DNA from: Prevotellaceae bacterium
GTDB taxonomy: Bacteria; Bacteroidota; Bacteroidia; Bacteroidales; UBA932
Direction of reading: 5' to 3'
DNA: 12,004 nucleotides
Assembly (NCBI GenBank): GCA_031289895.1
Contig: JAITOP010000008.1
Coordinates: 1 to 12,004, forward strand
Positions 1 through 7,177 of the stretch are shown here, piece after piece (position 1 is the stretch's first letter; each line of letters starts with the position of its first letter). The translations under genes and the position numbers were made by a program. Under the pieces are notes generated by a model. The model searched no databases and was not told the origin of the DNA. It was given only the letters and a program-made list of their open reading frames with translations.

Positions 1-674
1 TTTTCCGGCTTGTGCAATTTTTGACCGATTGCCCGATTTGCCTGTTCCACATCCTGATTATAATAAATCAACGGTTTGTTTAATAGAACGACCTTGTATT
101 TCAGAGCGATGCGTATCCATAAATCGAAATCTTCACCCAGTTTCAGTTGTGGCTTAAAACCATGCATTTCGTTGAAAACTTCTTTCGACAAAACAACCGC
201 CCCTATACAAACAGGCATCCACGGCGAAACAGTGTAGGCATTTATATAGTCGAAATACCCTTTTTTGAAACCGTCCGGTACACCAATTTTAGCCACAGTA
301 TTTTTGTGATTTTTTACCTTGTAATAAAATGTTGCATACAACGCTTCTTCGGGAAATTCATTTATCAAGTCTTTCATTTCTTCCAAAAAAGTGGGAGCCC
401 ACCAATCGTCAGCGTCAAGAAAAGCGATATAATCGTATTTTGCCAATTTTACACCATTGTTGCGGGCAGTAGAAACACCGCTGTTTTGCTGCTCAATTAT
501 CCTGAATTCGTGATTTGCAGTTCGTAATTTTTTTACAACCTGCAACGAATTATCTGTTGAGCCGTCATCTATAATAATGAGTTCAAACTCTTTAAAAGTC
601 TGATTTATAATGGATTGAACGGCTTTTTCAACATAAGCCGCCTTGTTATATAATGGCACTATGACTGAAAACAT
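1..674 (-). CDS. Family 2 glycosyltransferase, 3' end cut off by window edge
   Basis: Transfers a sugar from a nucleotide-sugar to a growing glycan, probably at the cytoplasmic face of the inner membrane; donor and acceptor cannot be told. Reading leftward from the ATG at 674-672 gives 224 residues with no stop. The GT-A fold signatures are clear: MFSVIVPLYN at the N-terminus, IIDDGSTD at 35-42, NSGVSTARNNG at 64-74, the metal-binding DADDWW at 87-92, and GEDFDLWIRIALKY at 180-193, which carries the usual catalytic acid region. The family is usually 250-330 residues, so roughly the last quarter is missing. It starts 55 bases after the nucleoside kinase stop, on the same strand, and is probably the last gene of the operon visible here. 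Family assignment is firm; specificity is unknown. Confidence 0.92.
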   Translation of the reverse strand, partial: MFSVIVPLYNKAAYVEKAVQSIINQTFKEFELIIIDDGSTDNSLQVVKKLRTANHEFRIIEQQNSGVSTARNNGVKLAKYDYIAFLDADDWWAPTFLEEMKDLINEFPEEALYATFYYKVKNHKNTVAKIGVPDGFKKGYFDYINAYTVSPWMPVCIGAVVLSKEVFNEMHGFKPQLKLGEDFDLWIRIALKYKVVLLNKPLIYYNQDVEQANRAIGQKLHKPE

Positions 675-729
675 TTTATTTGTTATTTGTATTAAAGTAA
701 GTGAATTACTAAAATGATTATGCAAAATA

Positions 730-2394
730 TCAATATCTAAAACTGCTGCCGCCAAGAAATTCTCTCAGAAGGGAGGTTGGCGGAATGCTTTTTTCTACTA
801 TTGGTCTAAAATATTTTAAAAATCTGAGCAAACGGTGTGCCTCAGCATATTCCTCACAGTTTTGAGGTACATTTTCCAAAATTGGCTCAGCGTGCTTCCT
901 AAGCACATCAAACTCAAAAATCAGGGACGAATTAAACATTACGTCAGCCTCCTCTTGAAACGGGAAAATCCATTTGTCTTCGCCTCTGCGTACACTTTGC
1001 CACATTTTTATCGTATCAACGGCAGTGTGATTTCTAAATTTGTTATCCCTTACAATCCTCCTCAACAGCCTTGTGTCTGTGGTTGAAATCCAATTGTGGT
1101 TGTCAAGCGAAATTGTGGTAAGAGCGGACACGTAAATTTTAAAAATAGCCTCTTTGTCAACGCCATTGGTTATACTTGGGTTGAGGGCGTGAATACCCTC
1201 AATTATCAGTACACTGTTTTCGGAAAGTTGCAGAAAGTCCCCTCTAAAACAGCGTTTGCCGTCTTCAAAATTGAAAGTCGGAATTTTAACTTTTTCACCG
1301 TTCAACAATTGGGTCAATTGCTTGTTAAACAATTCTAAATCAACTGCATAAAGCGATTCAAAATCGGGATTGCCATTTTCGTCCAACGGCGTATGTTTTC
1401 TATCCACAAAATAGTTATCCATTGAAACAGCCACAGGCTTGATACCCGAAGTCATCAGTTGTATCGAAAGCCGTTTGCCAAATGTGGTTTTGCCCGAAGA
1501 AGAAGGACCTGAAACCAATACAATTTTACTGTTGTTTTTAACAATCATATCGGCGATTTGAGCAATTTTTTTTTCGTGCAACGCCTCAGCTACTTTTATC
1601 ATATTAAAAACAGTATCTTTGTTGTTAACGCGGTTGAAATCACCAACATTATCAAATCCCAGTAGCGTATTCCAACGCGAAAATTCATTGAAAATATCGA
1701 AAAGCTTTGGTTGATTCTCAAATTTCGCCAGTTGATTCGGTTTCAGCCTGTCCGGTATCATTAAAAACATTCCGTTTTCATATTCAAGCAAGTCGAAAAG
1801 CGACAAATACCCCGTAGAAGGCACTAATACATCGCTGTAATGATCAAAAAAATTGTCGATGGAAAAATATTTGGAAAATGGTTTTCCGAGCCTCTCCAAA
1901 ATATATACCTTGTCCATATCGCCCTGTTTTCTAAACAGTTCTATGACGCTTTCCGTAGGTTCTTCGTGAGGAATAACAGGAATATCTTTTTTGATAATAT
2001 CCTGAACTTTTTGTTTTATTTTTTGAATTTTTTCAGGGGCAATTTTATTTTCTCTGCCGTTGACAGTGCAGTAATAGCCGTGACATACAGAATTTTCTAT
2101 TCGCAGTACATCATCAGGGAACAGGTCGCTAACTGCCTTTGCCAGCACAATAGACATCGAACGCAGATAAACCCTAAAGCCAGATGGTGTGCTAACATCA
2201 AGAAATTCAATCGTTTTGTGACGGAAAACCTGAAAATTCAAGTCTTCAGATTTATTATTCACGTGTGCCGACATCAGTTGATACGGCAGATTGATTTTCA
2301 ATGCATTATAAATTTCTATCAGGGTTGTGCCAAGTGGAAATTCAAAAACCTGATTATTGAGATTTTTGCAGATAATTTTTACTTTTTCTTGCAT
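730..2394 (-). CDS. Nucleoside kinase with N-terminal TGS domain (uridine kinase/phosphoribulokinase-like)
   Basis: A 554-residue P-loop kinase of the uridine kinase/phosphoribulokinase group. An N-terminal TGS-like domain (about residues 3-66) is followed by a stretch resembling the second additional domain of threonyl-tRNA synthetase (HGYYC at 105-109). The C-terminal half holds the kinase: Walker A GPSSSGKTT at 296-304, the acidic SMDNYF segment at 324-329, and IIEGIHALN at 397-405. Length and architecture match the TGS-containing nucleoside kinases widespread in Bacteroidota. The substrate is inferred from the family (a nucleoside, or another small polyol in some relatives) and is not shown here. 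It is a cytosolic, housekeeping-type gene within a glycan cluster, and may mark the cluster's edge or be co-transcribed by chance. The ATG at 2394 follows an A-rich AAGAA stretch, typical of weak Bacteroidota ribosome sites. Confidence 0.88.
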   Translation of the reverse strand: MQEKVKIICKNLNNQVFEFPLGTTLIEIYNALKINLPYQLMSAHVNNKSEDLNFQVFRHKTIEFLDVSTPSGFRVYLRSMSIVLAKAVSDLFPDDVLRIENSVCHGYYCTVNGRENKIAPEKIQKIKQKVQDIIKKDIPVIPHEEPTESVIELFRKQGDMDKVYILERLGKPFSKYFSIDNFFDHYSDVLVPSTGYLSLFDLLEYENGMFLMIPDRLKPNQLAKFENQPKLFDIFNEFSRWNTLLGFDNVGDFNRVNNKDTVFNMIKVAEALHEKKIAQIADMIVKNNSKIVLVSGPSSSGKTTFGKRLSIQLMTSGIKPVAVSMDNYFVDRKHTPLDENGNPDFESLYAVDLELFNKQLTQLLNGEKVKIPTFNFEDGKRCFRGDFLQLSENSVLIIEGIHALNPSITNGVDKEAIFKIYVSALTTISLDNHNWISTTDTRLLRRIVRDNKFRNHTAVDTIKMWQSVRRGEDKWIFPFQEEADVMFNSSLIFEFDVLRKHAEPILENVPQNCEEYAEAHRLLRFLKYFRPIVEKSIPPTSLLREFLGGSSFRY

Positions 2395-2448
2395 TTCTTA
2401 TTTTTGTATTATTTTAAATTGATTTTAAATATATTATGAAGCAATAAA

Positions 2449-3039
2449 CTATTTTTTTTCCCCGATTGGGATACCGTCTTTCATTTCAAATTCTTTAATT
2501 ACTTTTGCAGGAATTCCACCTGCCATAGTATTGGGCGGGACGTCTTTATTTACAATAGAACCTGCAGCAACAATAGCACCTTCTCCAACGGTTACCCCCG
2601 GCAAAATAGTTACCCCGATGGCAATCCACGCATTTTTTCTGATGAAAACGGGAGCCAGATACGCCTCTGAAATATATTTGTGATATTCAAGAGGTTTGTT
2701 GTGTGTCAAAATGTAGTTTTGTCCTGCAAGCGACACTCCGTCTTCTATCACTACAAAATTGGGATATACATCGTCGATTGTAACCTGTGGTCCAATGTGC
2801 ACGTTTTTGCCTATTTTTACACCTCTCCAACGATGCAGTTTTACTCGAATACTGCTGTGAGGCACAAGCCTTGAAAGTATATGCCAAAAATAGTCCATAA
2901 ATCGCCTGTACAAAAACCTTGTCTTTGGCATAAAACCTGAATAGCCGTGCTCTTTGGCAGTATGTTTCAATGCATTAAAAAATGAGCGTTCTATATGATT
3001 AGGCAGTGTTTGCCTCTCCAATAACAAATAATCTTTCAT
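2449..3039 (-). CDS. Hexapeptide-repeat (LbH) acyltransferase, second of two in the operon
   Basis: A 196-residue left-handed beta-helix O- or N-acyltransferase, probably acetylating a sugar hydroxyl or amine from acetyl-CoA. Hexapeptide turns run from about residue 74 to 170 (GVKIGKNVHIG, VWIAIG-like ITILPGVTVGEGAIVAAGS), ending in the family signature AGGIPAKVIKEF at 173-184. The likely catalytic histidine is H113 in ILTHNKP. An N-terminal helical extension of about 60 residues precedes the helix; its last part (RFLYRRFMDYFW) resembles the start of the other hexapeptide protein at 11163-11615, as does SIRVKLHRWRGVKIG, so the two are probably paralogues. The gene follows the deacetylase by 72 bases and precedes the kinase by 54. 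The acceptor sugar cannot be read from the sequence. Confidence 0.88.
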   Translation of the reverse strand: MKDYLLLERQTLPNHIERSFFNALKHTAKEHGYSGFMPKTRFLYRRFMDYFWHILSRLVPHSSIRVKLHRWRGVKIGKNVHIGPQVTIDDVYPNFVVIEDGVSLAGQNYILTHNKPLEYHKYISEAYLAPVFIRKNAWIAIGVTILPGVTVGEGAIVAAGSIVNKDVPPNTMAGGIPAKVIKEFEMKDGIPIGEKK

Positions 3040-3111
3040 ATTTTAGTAATTTTAATATTTAATATTTTCTATCGCCTCGCATATTGTCAGGCAAATTAGT
3101 ATTTAAAACAT

Positions 3112-3918
3112 TTATCTTTCCCAATATAATTTTACGAAATAACTATATATTTTATTTATAAATTTATTTTTTTTTGATATTTTTTTAATATTATTTCTAA
3201 AAAATTCTCTTGACCAAATTCCTGTCCATTTAAAAAAATTGTTGCTCCACAATGTATGTGCCAAAATCATAGCTTGGGCAGGAAATTCATTGTTTTTGAC
3301 AGCCAAAATAATGTCGTTGGTGTGATGATAAACATTTGAAAAACCTGATTTTACAACATCTCTGACGGCAGTTTTAAATCCGTCCCAACGATAGCCTGTG
3401 TCAGAAATATAGTAGATATTGTCAAAATTTATACTCAAATATGGTTCACCCAGAAGCCCCTCATCTTCAATACTGTGATATTTCCACAAGTCCCGATTAT
3501 CATATTTTGAGGTTGAACTTCCGTGCATACATACAGTTTTTACCAGATAGAACTGCCTGAAATATTCGAGATTCTGTCTGAAAGTTGAGATTGCATGTTC
3601 AAAATCCCCGTCTGCGAAAGCCAAATCCTCGTAATGATAACCGATTTCGTGTCCTAACGCCGCTATTGCCCGAATAATATCGGGCTTGTTGCTTTGCTTG
3701 ACAGTACGGAAATTATACGTTGCCCTTACTCCCAGAGCCTTCTCAATTTTTGCCATTTCAAGCGCATTATCAGCCATTTCATCTACATCGTGTCGGAGAA
3801 TAATAAACTTTTCGGCACGCTCTCCCTTACAAAATTCTTCAAACGTAAAAATCTTGTAATTTTGTTCTAATAAACTGATTATTAGCTTTTTATATAATTT
3901 TAGTGTAAAGTCTATCAT
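3112..3918 (-). CDS. NodB-like polysaccharide deacetylase family protein
   Basis: A 268-residue protein of the polysaccharide deacetylase (carbohydrate esterase 4-like) superfamily, predicted to hydrolyse N-acetyl groups from a sugar of the glycan. It has the ILRHDVDEMADNA motif (40-52) in the position of the catalytic/metal-binding TFDDG of NodB, then GHEIGYHYED (89-98) supplying two metal-binding histidines (H90, H95), and VCMHGSSTSKYDNRD (129-143) further on. There is no signal peptide, so it probably works in the cytoplasm on a precursor. Many glycan clusters hold this short LRHDVD subtype. Its ATG (3918-3916) lies inside direct repeat copy A, and the yhcG stop (3928-3926) is only 7 bases upstream, so translation may be coupled to yhcG. 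The first 12 codons are duplicated at 5011-4976. Confidence 0.82.
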   Translation of the reverse strand: MIDFTLKLYKKLIISLLEQNYKIFTFEEFCKGERAEKFIILRHDVDEMADNALEMAKIEKALGVRATYNFRTVKQSNKPDIIRAIAALGHEIGYHYEDLAFADGDFEHAISTFRQNLEYFRQFYLVKTVCMHGSSTSKYDNRDLWKYHSIEDEGLLGEPYLSINFDNIYYISDTGYRWDGFKTAVRDVVKSGFSNVYHHTNDIILAVKNNEFPAQAMILAHTLWSNNFFKWTGIWSREFFRNNIKKISKKNKFINKIYSYFVKLYWER

Positions 3919-3927
3919 AAAATATTT
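3881..3927. repeat. 47-bp direct repeat, copy A (start of the deacetylase gene)
   Basis: This copy is identical base for base to 4974-5020. It covers the first 12 codons of the intact deacetylase and 9 bases upstream of its ATG, and overlaps the last two bases of the yhcG stop. Homology continues leftward to about 3873 with two mismatches. The two copies bracket the yhcG gene, and the repeat unit is 1093 bp. Confidence 0.97.
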
Positions 3928-4948
3928 ATTTTTTAATCACATTGTTCAATTCGCGTTTTAATTCTGTCAGCAGTTGTGCTTCTGTGGGCAAATAGAGTTG
4001 ATATTTACTTGTCATAATGGTTTTATTATCCTCAGGCAATGAAAATTTTACCAAAGTATTATTTTTGTTGGCACAAAGCAATATGCCAATAGTGGGATTT
4101 TCTTCAGGCATTTTTTCAGTTCTATCGTAATAATTCACATACATTTGTAATTGTCCAATATCTTCGTGCGTAATCTTATGCGTCTTTATTTCCACAACCA
4201 CAAAACAACGTAATAATCTATTGAAAAAAACCAAATCCGCAAAAAATTCATCTTCTTCTATCTGTATCCTTTTTTGACGGGCAACAAAAGAAAAGCCATT
4301 GCCAAGTTCCAAGAGAAAATCCTGCAGATGAGTTATCAATTCGCTTTCCAAATCTTTTTCATAGTAAGATGCTTTGCTTTTCAATCCGAGAAATTCCAGC
4401 ACCATGGGGTCTTTAATGATTTCCGACGGATGTTCCGGCAATCGTTCCCTGCGAGCGACTTCCAACACCGATTGTTTATCATTGCTCAACAGTAGACGTT
4501 CGTAAAGTCCGGAATTTATTTGCCTCTCCAATTCTCGTCCTGTCCACGCATTGTGTAGTGCTTCCAATTCATAATATTCGCGTTTATCGTTGCTATCTAT
4601 TTGAATAAGAAGGCGGTATTGATACCAGTTGAATTGCGACCGCACTGCGGACGCAATCTGGTAAGTTCTATAAAATTGTCTTGCTCTTTCTAATTGTCGC
4701 ACCGTAAACCCGCTCCCAAATTCGGGTTCTATGGCAGTAGCGAGATTTTGCAACAGATAACTCCCATATTCAGCTCTTTCCTTGCCTTGCTGTTCTTCTA
4801 CAAGGATACGCTCTCCCAGCCGCCAATACATCATTACCCGCGAAAAATCGACGCTCCGTATTGCTGCAATACGCGATGTCGTAATAATATCTCTGATGTC
4901 AGCAACAAATTCGTTACGCAATGAAGCATTTTTATTATCCCTGTTCAT
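3926..4948 (-). CDS. yhcG: YhcG/DUF1016 family PD-(D/E)XK nuclease, inserted between direct repeats
   Basis: A 340-residue protein of the YhcG family. The N-terminal DUF1016 region spans about 12-165 (VMMYWRLGERI at 38-48, FGSGFTVRQLERARQFY at 77-93). The C-terminal PD-(D/E)XK nuclease spans about 190-335, with the active-site aspartate D238 in FFADLVFFNR, the VVEIK motif (E253, K255), and GQLQMYVNYYD at 265-275. All expected catalytic residues are present, so it should be an active nuclease. The biological role of the family is not settled; mobile-element and defence associations are often suggested. It has no functional link to glycan synthesis, and it sits between two perfect 47-bp copies of the deacetylase gene start, so it looks like an insertion. 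It starts 12 bases after a 16-codon remnant reading frame and ends 7 bases before the deacetylase ATG. No promoter of its own is visible. Confidence 0.93.
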   Translation of the reverse strand: MNRDNKNASLRNEFVADIRDIITTSRIAAIRSVDFSRVMMYWRLGERILVEEQQGKERAEYGSYLLQNLATAIEPEFGSGFTVRQLERARQFYRTYQIASAVRSQFNWYQYRLLIQIDSNDKREYYELEALHNAWTGRELERQINSGLYERLLLSNDKQSVLEVARRERLPEHPSEIIKDPMVLEFLGLKSKASYYEKDLESELITHLQDFLLELGNGFSFVARQKRIQIEEDEFFADLVFFNRLLRCFVVVEIKTHKITHEDIGQLQMYVNYYDRTEKMPEENPTIGILLCANKNNTLVKFSLPEDNKTIMTSKYQLYLPTEAQLLTELKRELNNVIKK

Positions 4949-4960
4949 TATTCTGTTTTA

Positions 4961-5011
4961 TTAGTAATTGATCATTAGCTTTTTATATAATTTTAGTGTA
5001 AAGTCTATCAT
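4961..5011 (-). pseudogene. 16-codon remnant of the deacetylase 5' end upstream of yhcG
   Basis: Reading from the ATG at 5011-5009 gives MIDFTLKLYKKLMINY and then a TAA stop at 4963-4961. The first 12 residues equal the intact deacetylase N-terminus. It retains the original upstream context of the gene after the GT4 stop. It probably has no protein function. It may act as a short translated leader for yhcG, whose ATG is 12 bases beyond the stop. Confidence 0.75.
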
Positions 5012-5020
5012 AAAATATTT
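4974..5020. repeat. 47-bp direct repeat, copy B
   Basis: Perfect duplicate of 3881-3927, located between the GT4 stop and yhcG. It includes a second copy of the deacetylase ATG at 5011-5009. Outside the repeat the two flanks differ at once on the right (an A at 3928 against a T at 5021). On the left they differ after about 8 more bases with two mismatches, which is what an insertion with target duplication would leave. Confidence 0.97.
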
Positions 5021-5044
5021 TCCCCGACAAAACAGGTTCTGTTG

Positions 5045-6265
5045 TTACTGTCTTTGTAATTCTTCAAACAAGTTAATCCATTTTTTTACCACATTTTCCG
5101 GCGAGAATTTCTTACAACTTTGCATGGCATTTGCAGCCATACGTTTTCTTTCTTCGGGATATTGCATTAGAAACGCCAAACTGTCTGCAAATTGTGTAAA
5201 ATTCTTATGCTCAACAAGCAAGCCGTTGTAATGGTCTTCTATAACATCGCGTACTGCCGAAAAACTATCGAACACAACAGGCACAACTCCCGTTTGCTGT
5301 GCTTCAAGTAATGTCATTGGAAATCCTTCACAATTGGAAGTCATCATAAATATTGAGGCGCGTTTGTAATATTCGGTCGGGTCTTGCGACCCTTCAAATG
5401 AGACATTTTTACCCTCCCTCATTAATATATTAATATTATTTGTGTTTTTAACATATCTTTCATCTTCTCCGCTGCCAACTAACACTAAACGATAATTGTA
5501 CCCTTCGTATTTCTTTTGAAATTCACGCCATATTTTGAGGATGTATGTAATCCTCTTGTGTCTTTCCGACAAGCGAGATACAACCAAGACTTCGTTTTGT
5601 TTTTTATCAAATTCTACAGGAATATCTTTATCGAAAGTAAGTGGATTGGGAATGGCGGTTATTTTATTTCTCATCTCAAACGGAATACCCGATATTTCAC
5701 AATATTCGTTGATTTGATGTTCGGACAAAAGCACAATTTTGTCGGAATATTTGTTGTATTGTGAAAATCTTTTTTGGGTATGGCGTTTTGCATAAAAATT
5801 ATAAACAAAACGAGGCAAAAGTCCTGTGATAATTCTTTTTATACTTATTTTAACGGTAATGCCGCGAACAAGACGAAAAAATTCTGCCTGAATACTCGGT
5901 TTTGTTAAACTCGAAACCGGCGAAGTATGAATACAATAAATAATCTTGCAATTTTTTGCCTTATCGACCGAACGGCGAACGCGCCCAAGTGCTTCATCTA
6001 CAAGCACATGTTGAAAAATAACAAAGTCTATTTTATGTTTTACAATAAAATCGCTTAACGGTTCTACGTCTTCCTCCCCATTGTTAAGTTGAATTTTGTC
6101 TGTAAAAACAGTATTCAATATTTCGGTGCTTCTGGCATAAAAAGCCAAATAGCATTTTATCCCTTCTTCCTTTATAAATTGCATAGAGAGATTGTGTGTT
6201 ACACGCTGTATTCCGCTACCTGGCACAGATGTAATATCCCCATGATTGAAAAAAAGTATATTCAT
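5045..6265 (-). CDS. Family 4-type (GT-B) glycosyltransferase
   Basis: A 406-residue retaining-type glycosyltransferase of the GT4 group. The N-terminal Rossmann half starts MNILFFNHGDITSVPGSGIQ with a glycine-rich acceptor loop, and the C-terminal donor-binding half begins near residue 225. The donor phosphate-binding residues R231 and K237 lie in VVSRLSERHKR, and the EX7E-type signature is E313...E321 in NCEGFPMTLLEAQQTGVVPV. Length is normal for the family and no transmembrane segment is obvious. It begins 2 bases after the stop frame of the phase-variable GT2 (stop at 6270-6268, ATG at 6265), so translation is probably coupled to that gene. Its stop was originally followed about 30 bases later by the deacetylase start, now represented by repeat copy B. 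The sugar donor is unknown. Confidence 0.9.
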   Translation of the reverse strand: MNILFFNHGDITSVPGSGIQRVTHNLSMQFIKEEGIKCYLAFYARSTEILNTVFTDKIQLNNGEEDVEPLSDFIVKHKIDFVIFQHVLVDEALGRVRRSVDKAKNCKIIYCIHTSPVSSLTKPSIQAEFFRLVRGITVKISIKRIITGLLPRFVYNFYAKRHTQKRFSQYNKYSDKIVLLSEHQINEYCEISGIPFEMRNKITAIPNPLTFDKDIPVEFDKKQNEVLVVSRLSERHKRITYILKIWREFQKKYEGYNYRLVLVGSGEDERYVKNTNNINILMREGKNVSFEGSQDPTEYYKRASIFMMTSNCEGFPMTLLEAQQTGVVPVVFDSFSAVRDVIEDHYNGLLVEHKNFTQFADSLAFLMQYPEERKRMAANAMQSCKKFSPENVVKKWINLFEELQRQ

Positions 6266-6267
6266 TG

Positions 6268-6660
6268 TTAAGTTCGATTATTTATTATTTTTCTAAATTT
6301 TAATCCTAAATTATTGTTCAATAATTCTTTGCCAAGACCTGTTATCCACGATAATGTGTTGTACCAATATTTTTTATACTTAATATTTCTAATGTCCCTT
6401 GCGCCAACAGGCAGTTTTTTCTTCCATTTTTTCTGAATTAATTTTTGTGCCTTATAAAATTCATTATTAAGATTGCCAGACGATAGATGCTGTAATAACA
6501 GTGCATTATCAACAACAACCCTGTAATCGGCAAAGAAAACTTGCAAAGAAAAATCAATGTCATAGCCATGATAATTTGTAAAAAGTTTTTCGTCAAATCT
6601 GCATTTTTGCAAAACTTCTTTTTGAGTAAATAAAAATGCTCCGTCCAAACAAACCACATC
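6268..6660 (-). CDS. 3' half of phase-variable GT2 glycosyltransferase (out of frame with its 5' half)
   Basis: This frame encodes the C-terminal part of the glycosyltransferase whose N-terminal part is at 6660-7142. Reading through in this frame gives ETVDVVCLDGAFLF just after the repeat, then RFDEKLFTNYHGYDIDFSLQ, the segment that in related GT2 enzymes follows the donor-binding domain and carries the catalytic acidic residues. A GTG at 6657 could start it alone, but it has no plausible ribosome site and would lack the whole nucleotide-binding domain, so it is not a separate gene. The halves join in frame if one TTGTA unit is lost (11 units, 289 residues total) or two are gained. A short overlapping ATG frame at 6659 (TAGATG after the upstream stop) is a third-frame shadow. 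It may be untranslated in the present state. Confidence 0.8.
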   Translation of the reverse strand, partial: DVVCLDGAFLFTQKEVLQKCRFDEKLFTNYHGYDIDFSLQVFFADYRVVVDNALLLQHLSSGNLNNEFYKAQKLIQKKWKKKLPVGARDIRNIKYKKYWYNTLSWITGLGKELLNNNLGLKFRKIINNRT

Positions 6661-7142
6661 TACAGTTTCTTGTATTGTATTGTATTGTATTGTATTGTAT
6701 TGTATTGTATTGTATTGTATTGTATTGTATTATATCCTTTATAATCCGTATTAAAATTTAGGCATTCTCCTGAAACGAGTATAACATGTCCTTTGTACAT
6801 GTGTCTTAAAAAATAACCTGCTCCCCAAGAATATTTAGGATAAGTTGATTTGAATTTTGTACCCATTACACCTACCAGTCCGATTTTTTTATCACTTAAC
6901 ATCAAGTTAATAAGATGGTTACCCCAATTTTTTGTCCAAAATAAAATGTCTTCATGCATGAAACAAAGATAAGAAAATTTTGCCTTACTTGCACCAATAT
7001 TGTATGCCTCACACAGCGAGTACTTTGCATGATTCTCTATGCCTATAATTTCGTATTCCACATCTCCTATAGTTTTTTCTATGCTATCCGACACGGAATT
7101 GAAATAATCCTTGTTATGCGTTGAAATAATGATTGAAATCAT
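6660..7142 (-). CDS. 5' half of phase-variable GT2 glycosyltransferase, currently OFF (frameshifted in a TTGTA repeat)
   Basis: The N-terminal domain of a GT-A glycosyltransferase: MISIIISTHNKDYF at 1-14, YSLCEAYNIGASKAKFSYLCFMHED with HED at 63-65 in the DXD position, then KIGLVGVMG at 86-94. It resembles the GT2 subfamily common in capsule clusters (Glyco_tranf_2_5-like). From residue 137 the protein runs into four YNTIQ pentapeptides encoded by 12 tandem pentanucleotides, then YKKL and a TAG stop at 6662-6660. The conserved second half continues in another frame at once. The present 160-residue product lacks that half and should be inactive. The gene starts 35 bases after the ACP B stop. 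Slipped-strand change of the repeat number would switch it ON at 8, 11 or 14 units. A fixed frameshift or a sequencing/assembly length error in the repeat are the alternatives. Confidence 0.88.
   Translation of the reverse strand: MISIIISTHNKDYFNSVSDSIEKTIGDVEYEIIGIENHAKYSLCEAYNIGASKAKFSYLCFMHEDILFWTKNWGNHLINLMLSDKKIGLVGVMGTKFKSTYPKYSWGAGYFLRHMYKGHVILVSGECLNFNTDYKGYNTIQYNTIQYNTIQYNTIQYKKL
6670..6731. repeat. Pentanucleotide microsatellite, 12 x TTGTA (phase-variation tract)
   Basis: Twelve perfect tandem TTGTA units run from 6670 to 6729, followed by a partial TT; on the coding strand they read ATACA. The tract is inside the GT2 gene. Because 5 is not a multiple of 3, each unit gained or lost changes the reading frame. 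Reading the junction directly: 11 units give ...CAA GAA ACT GTA GAT, the conserved frame; 12 units end in TAG at 6662-6660; 13 units read into a TGA about 25 codons later. Confidence 0.97.
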
Positions 7143-7177
7143 ATATTTTATATTTATATGTTTGATTTATAAAAATT

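Noticed and set aside
147..527. Plus-strand frame opposite the left-edge GT2
   Set aside because: The minus strand encodes an unmistakable GT2 across the same bases. Other plus-strand frames between 835 and 11561 are shadows in the same way.
3073..3095. Possible terminator between the second acyltransferase and the deacetylase
   Set aside because: The only inverted repeat has 4-bp arms (GCCT/AGGC) with a long loop and no T-run on the transcribed side.
5018..5030. 13-base match (TTTTCCCCGACAA) shared with 11765-11777
   Set aside because: About one such match is expected by chance in a window of this size, and the flanks do not align.
6438..6659. 73-codon frame starting in TAGATG after the GT2 stop
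   Set aside because: It is a third-frame shadow of the GT2 3' half with no family features. Reinitiation could occur but would not give a sensible protein.
6670..6731. CRISPR-like or satellite array
   Set aside because: The units are 5 bp with no spacers and lie inside a coding region; this is a microsatellite.
6964..6971. TATCTTTG on the minus strand (TAnnTTTG match)
   Set aside because: It is within the GT2 coding sequence with no clear -33 box, and such matches are frequent in AT-rich DNA.
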